Shown here: positions 5,473 through 5,598 of the stretch, piece by piece
How positions within the stretch are numbered: position 1 is the stretch's first letter
Layout of the letters: each line of letters starts with the position of its first letter
Source of the DNA: Nitriliruptorales bacterium
GTDB lineage: Bacteria; Actinomycetota; Nitriliruptoria; Euzebyales; Egibacteraceae
Direction: 5' to 3'
Length of the DNA stretch: 5,598 bases
Assembly (NCBI GenBank): GCA_007126835.1
Contig: SLAO01000057.1
Coordinates: 1-5,598 of the forward strand
Translations under genes and position numbers: made by a program
Notes under the pieces: model-generated
What the model was told of the DNA's origin: nothing
What the model saw: the letters and a program-made list of their open reading frames with translations, nothing else
Database searches by the model: none

Positions 5473-5598
5473 AAGTAAGGTCATCTACCGCGGAACACGA
5501 CAGGGCATAGACTCTATCGAAAATTCATGTGGAAGCATCGGGATTATCCTCAAGCGGATGGCCGCGTCCCTGGCGTCGCCACCTGCGTGAGCGCGATA
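5473..5598. other. Leader/intergenic region upstream of the WxG gene, no confident gene
   Basis: This 126-base end region is visibly richer in A and T (especially about 5507-5550) than the rest of the window, consistent with a promoter region for the minus-strand WxG operon. No clean -35/-10 pair could be assigned. From about 5550 to the window end the GC content rises again, and several frames on both strands are open to the edge. One of these may be the end or beginning of a neighbouring gene, but 50 bases are too few to choose. Confidence 0.5.
5507..5517. repeat. 11 bp perfect inverted repeat upstream of the WxG gene
   Basis: ATAGACTCTAT is two 5 bp arms around a single central C. It lies 44 bases before the WxG start codon in an unusually AT-rich patch of the window, where a promoter would be expected. 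It could be a small operator or overlap a -10 element (minus-strand GATAGAGT). Short palindromes occur by chance, so the regulatory reading is inference. Confidence 0.3.

Noticed and set aside
4020..5510. Plus-strand open frame of 496 codons across the helicase end and both WxG/FxG genes.
   Set aside because: It is Arg/Gly/Pro-rich, low in recognisable domains, overlaps genes on both strands and crosses the convergent junction. It is typical of shadow frames in high-GC DNA.
5550..5598. Possible 3' end of a minus-strand gene (15 codons, then TGA at 5552-5550) with high GC at third positions.
   Set aside because: Other frames on both strands are also open here, including an ATG at 5527 reading rightwards to the edge. 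The fragment is too short to support any of them.

Overview
The window is high-GC DNA with strong G/C third-position bias, GTG and TTG starts, and protein families typical of Actinobacteria. The order hppA, RsbW-like anti-sigma gene, BldG-type anti-anti-sigma gene, divergent DUF1998 helicase is, as I recall, the arrangement around bldG in Streptomyces and relatives. A methyltransferase between hppA and the anti-sigma gene, and two WXG100-like genes after the helicase, are extra. I assign it to a high-GC actinobacterium and cannot name the genus.

Layout, left to right. (1) 1-657 (+): the last 218 residues of a membrane pyrophosphatase (hppA), whose start lies outside the window. (2) 676-1293 (-): a small class I SAM-dependent methyltransferase, convergent with hppA, with a GC hairpin at the junction. 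(3) 2124-1358 (-): a two-gene partner-switching operon, bldG then an RsbW-like kinase/anti-sigma factor, overlapping by one base (TAATG). The methyltransferase lies 64 bp downstream on the same strand. (4) 2125-2244: a 120 bp divergent promoter region with a good bldG ribosome site and a possible sigma-B-type promoter pointing at bldG. (5) 2245-4572 (+): a 775-residue superfamily 2 helicase with a C-terminal DUF1998/MZB cysteine cluster, the MrfA/YprA-Hrq1 type. (6) 5462-4590 (-): two tightly linked genes for small alpha-helical proteins, one with a WxG motif and one with an FxG motif, probably type VII (ESX-like) secretion substrates or partners. (7) 5473-5598: a less GC-rich leader region with an 11 bp inverted repeat and no confident gene.

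How the genes may work together. BldG and the RsbW-like protein should form a phosphorylation-controlled switch acting on one or more sigma factors. The conserved phospho-acceptor serine (Ser57) and the kinase Glu/Asn pair are both present. The helicase shares only the divergent control region and probably acts in DNA repair. The WxG/FxG pair is a separate transcription unit. No RNA genes, CRISPR arrays or insertion sequences were seen. The least described part is the WxG/FxG gene pair. The most testable regulatory idea is the sigma-B-like promoter ahead of bldG.
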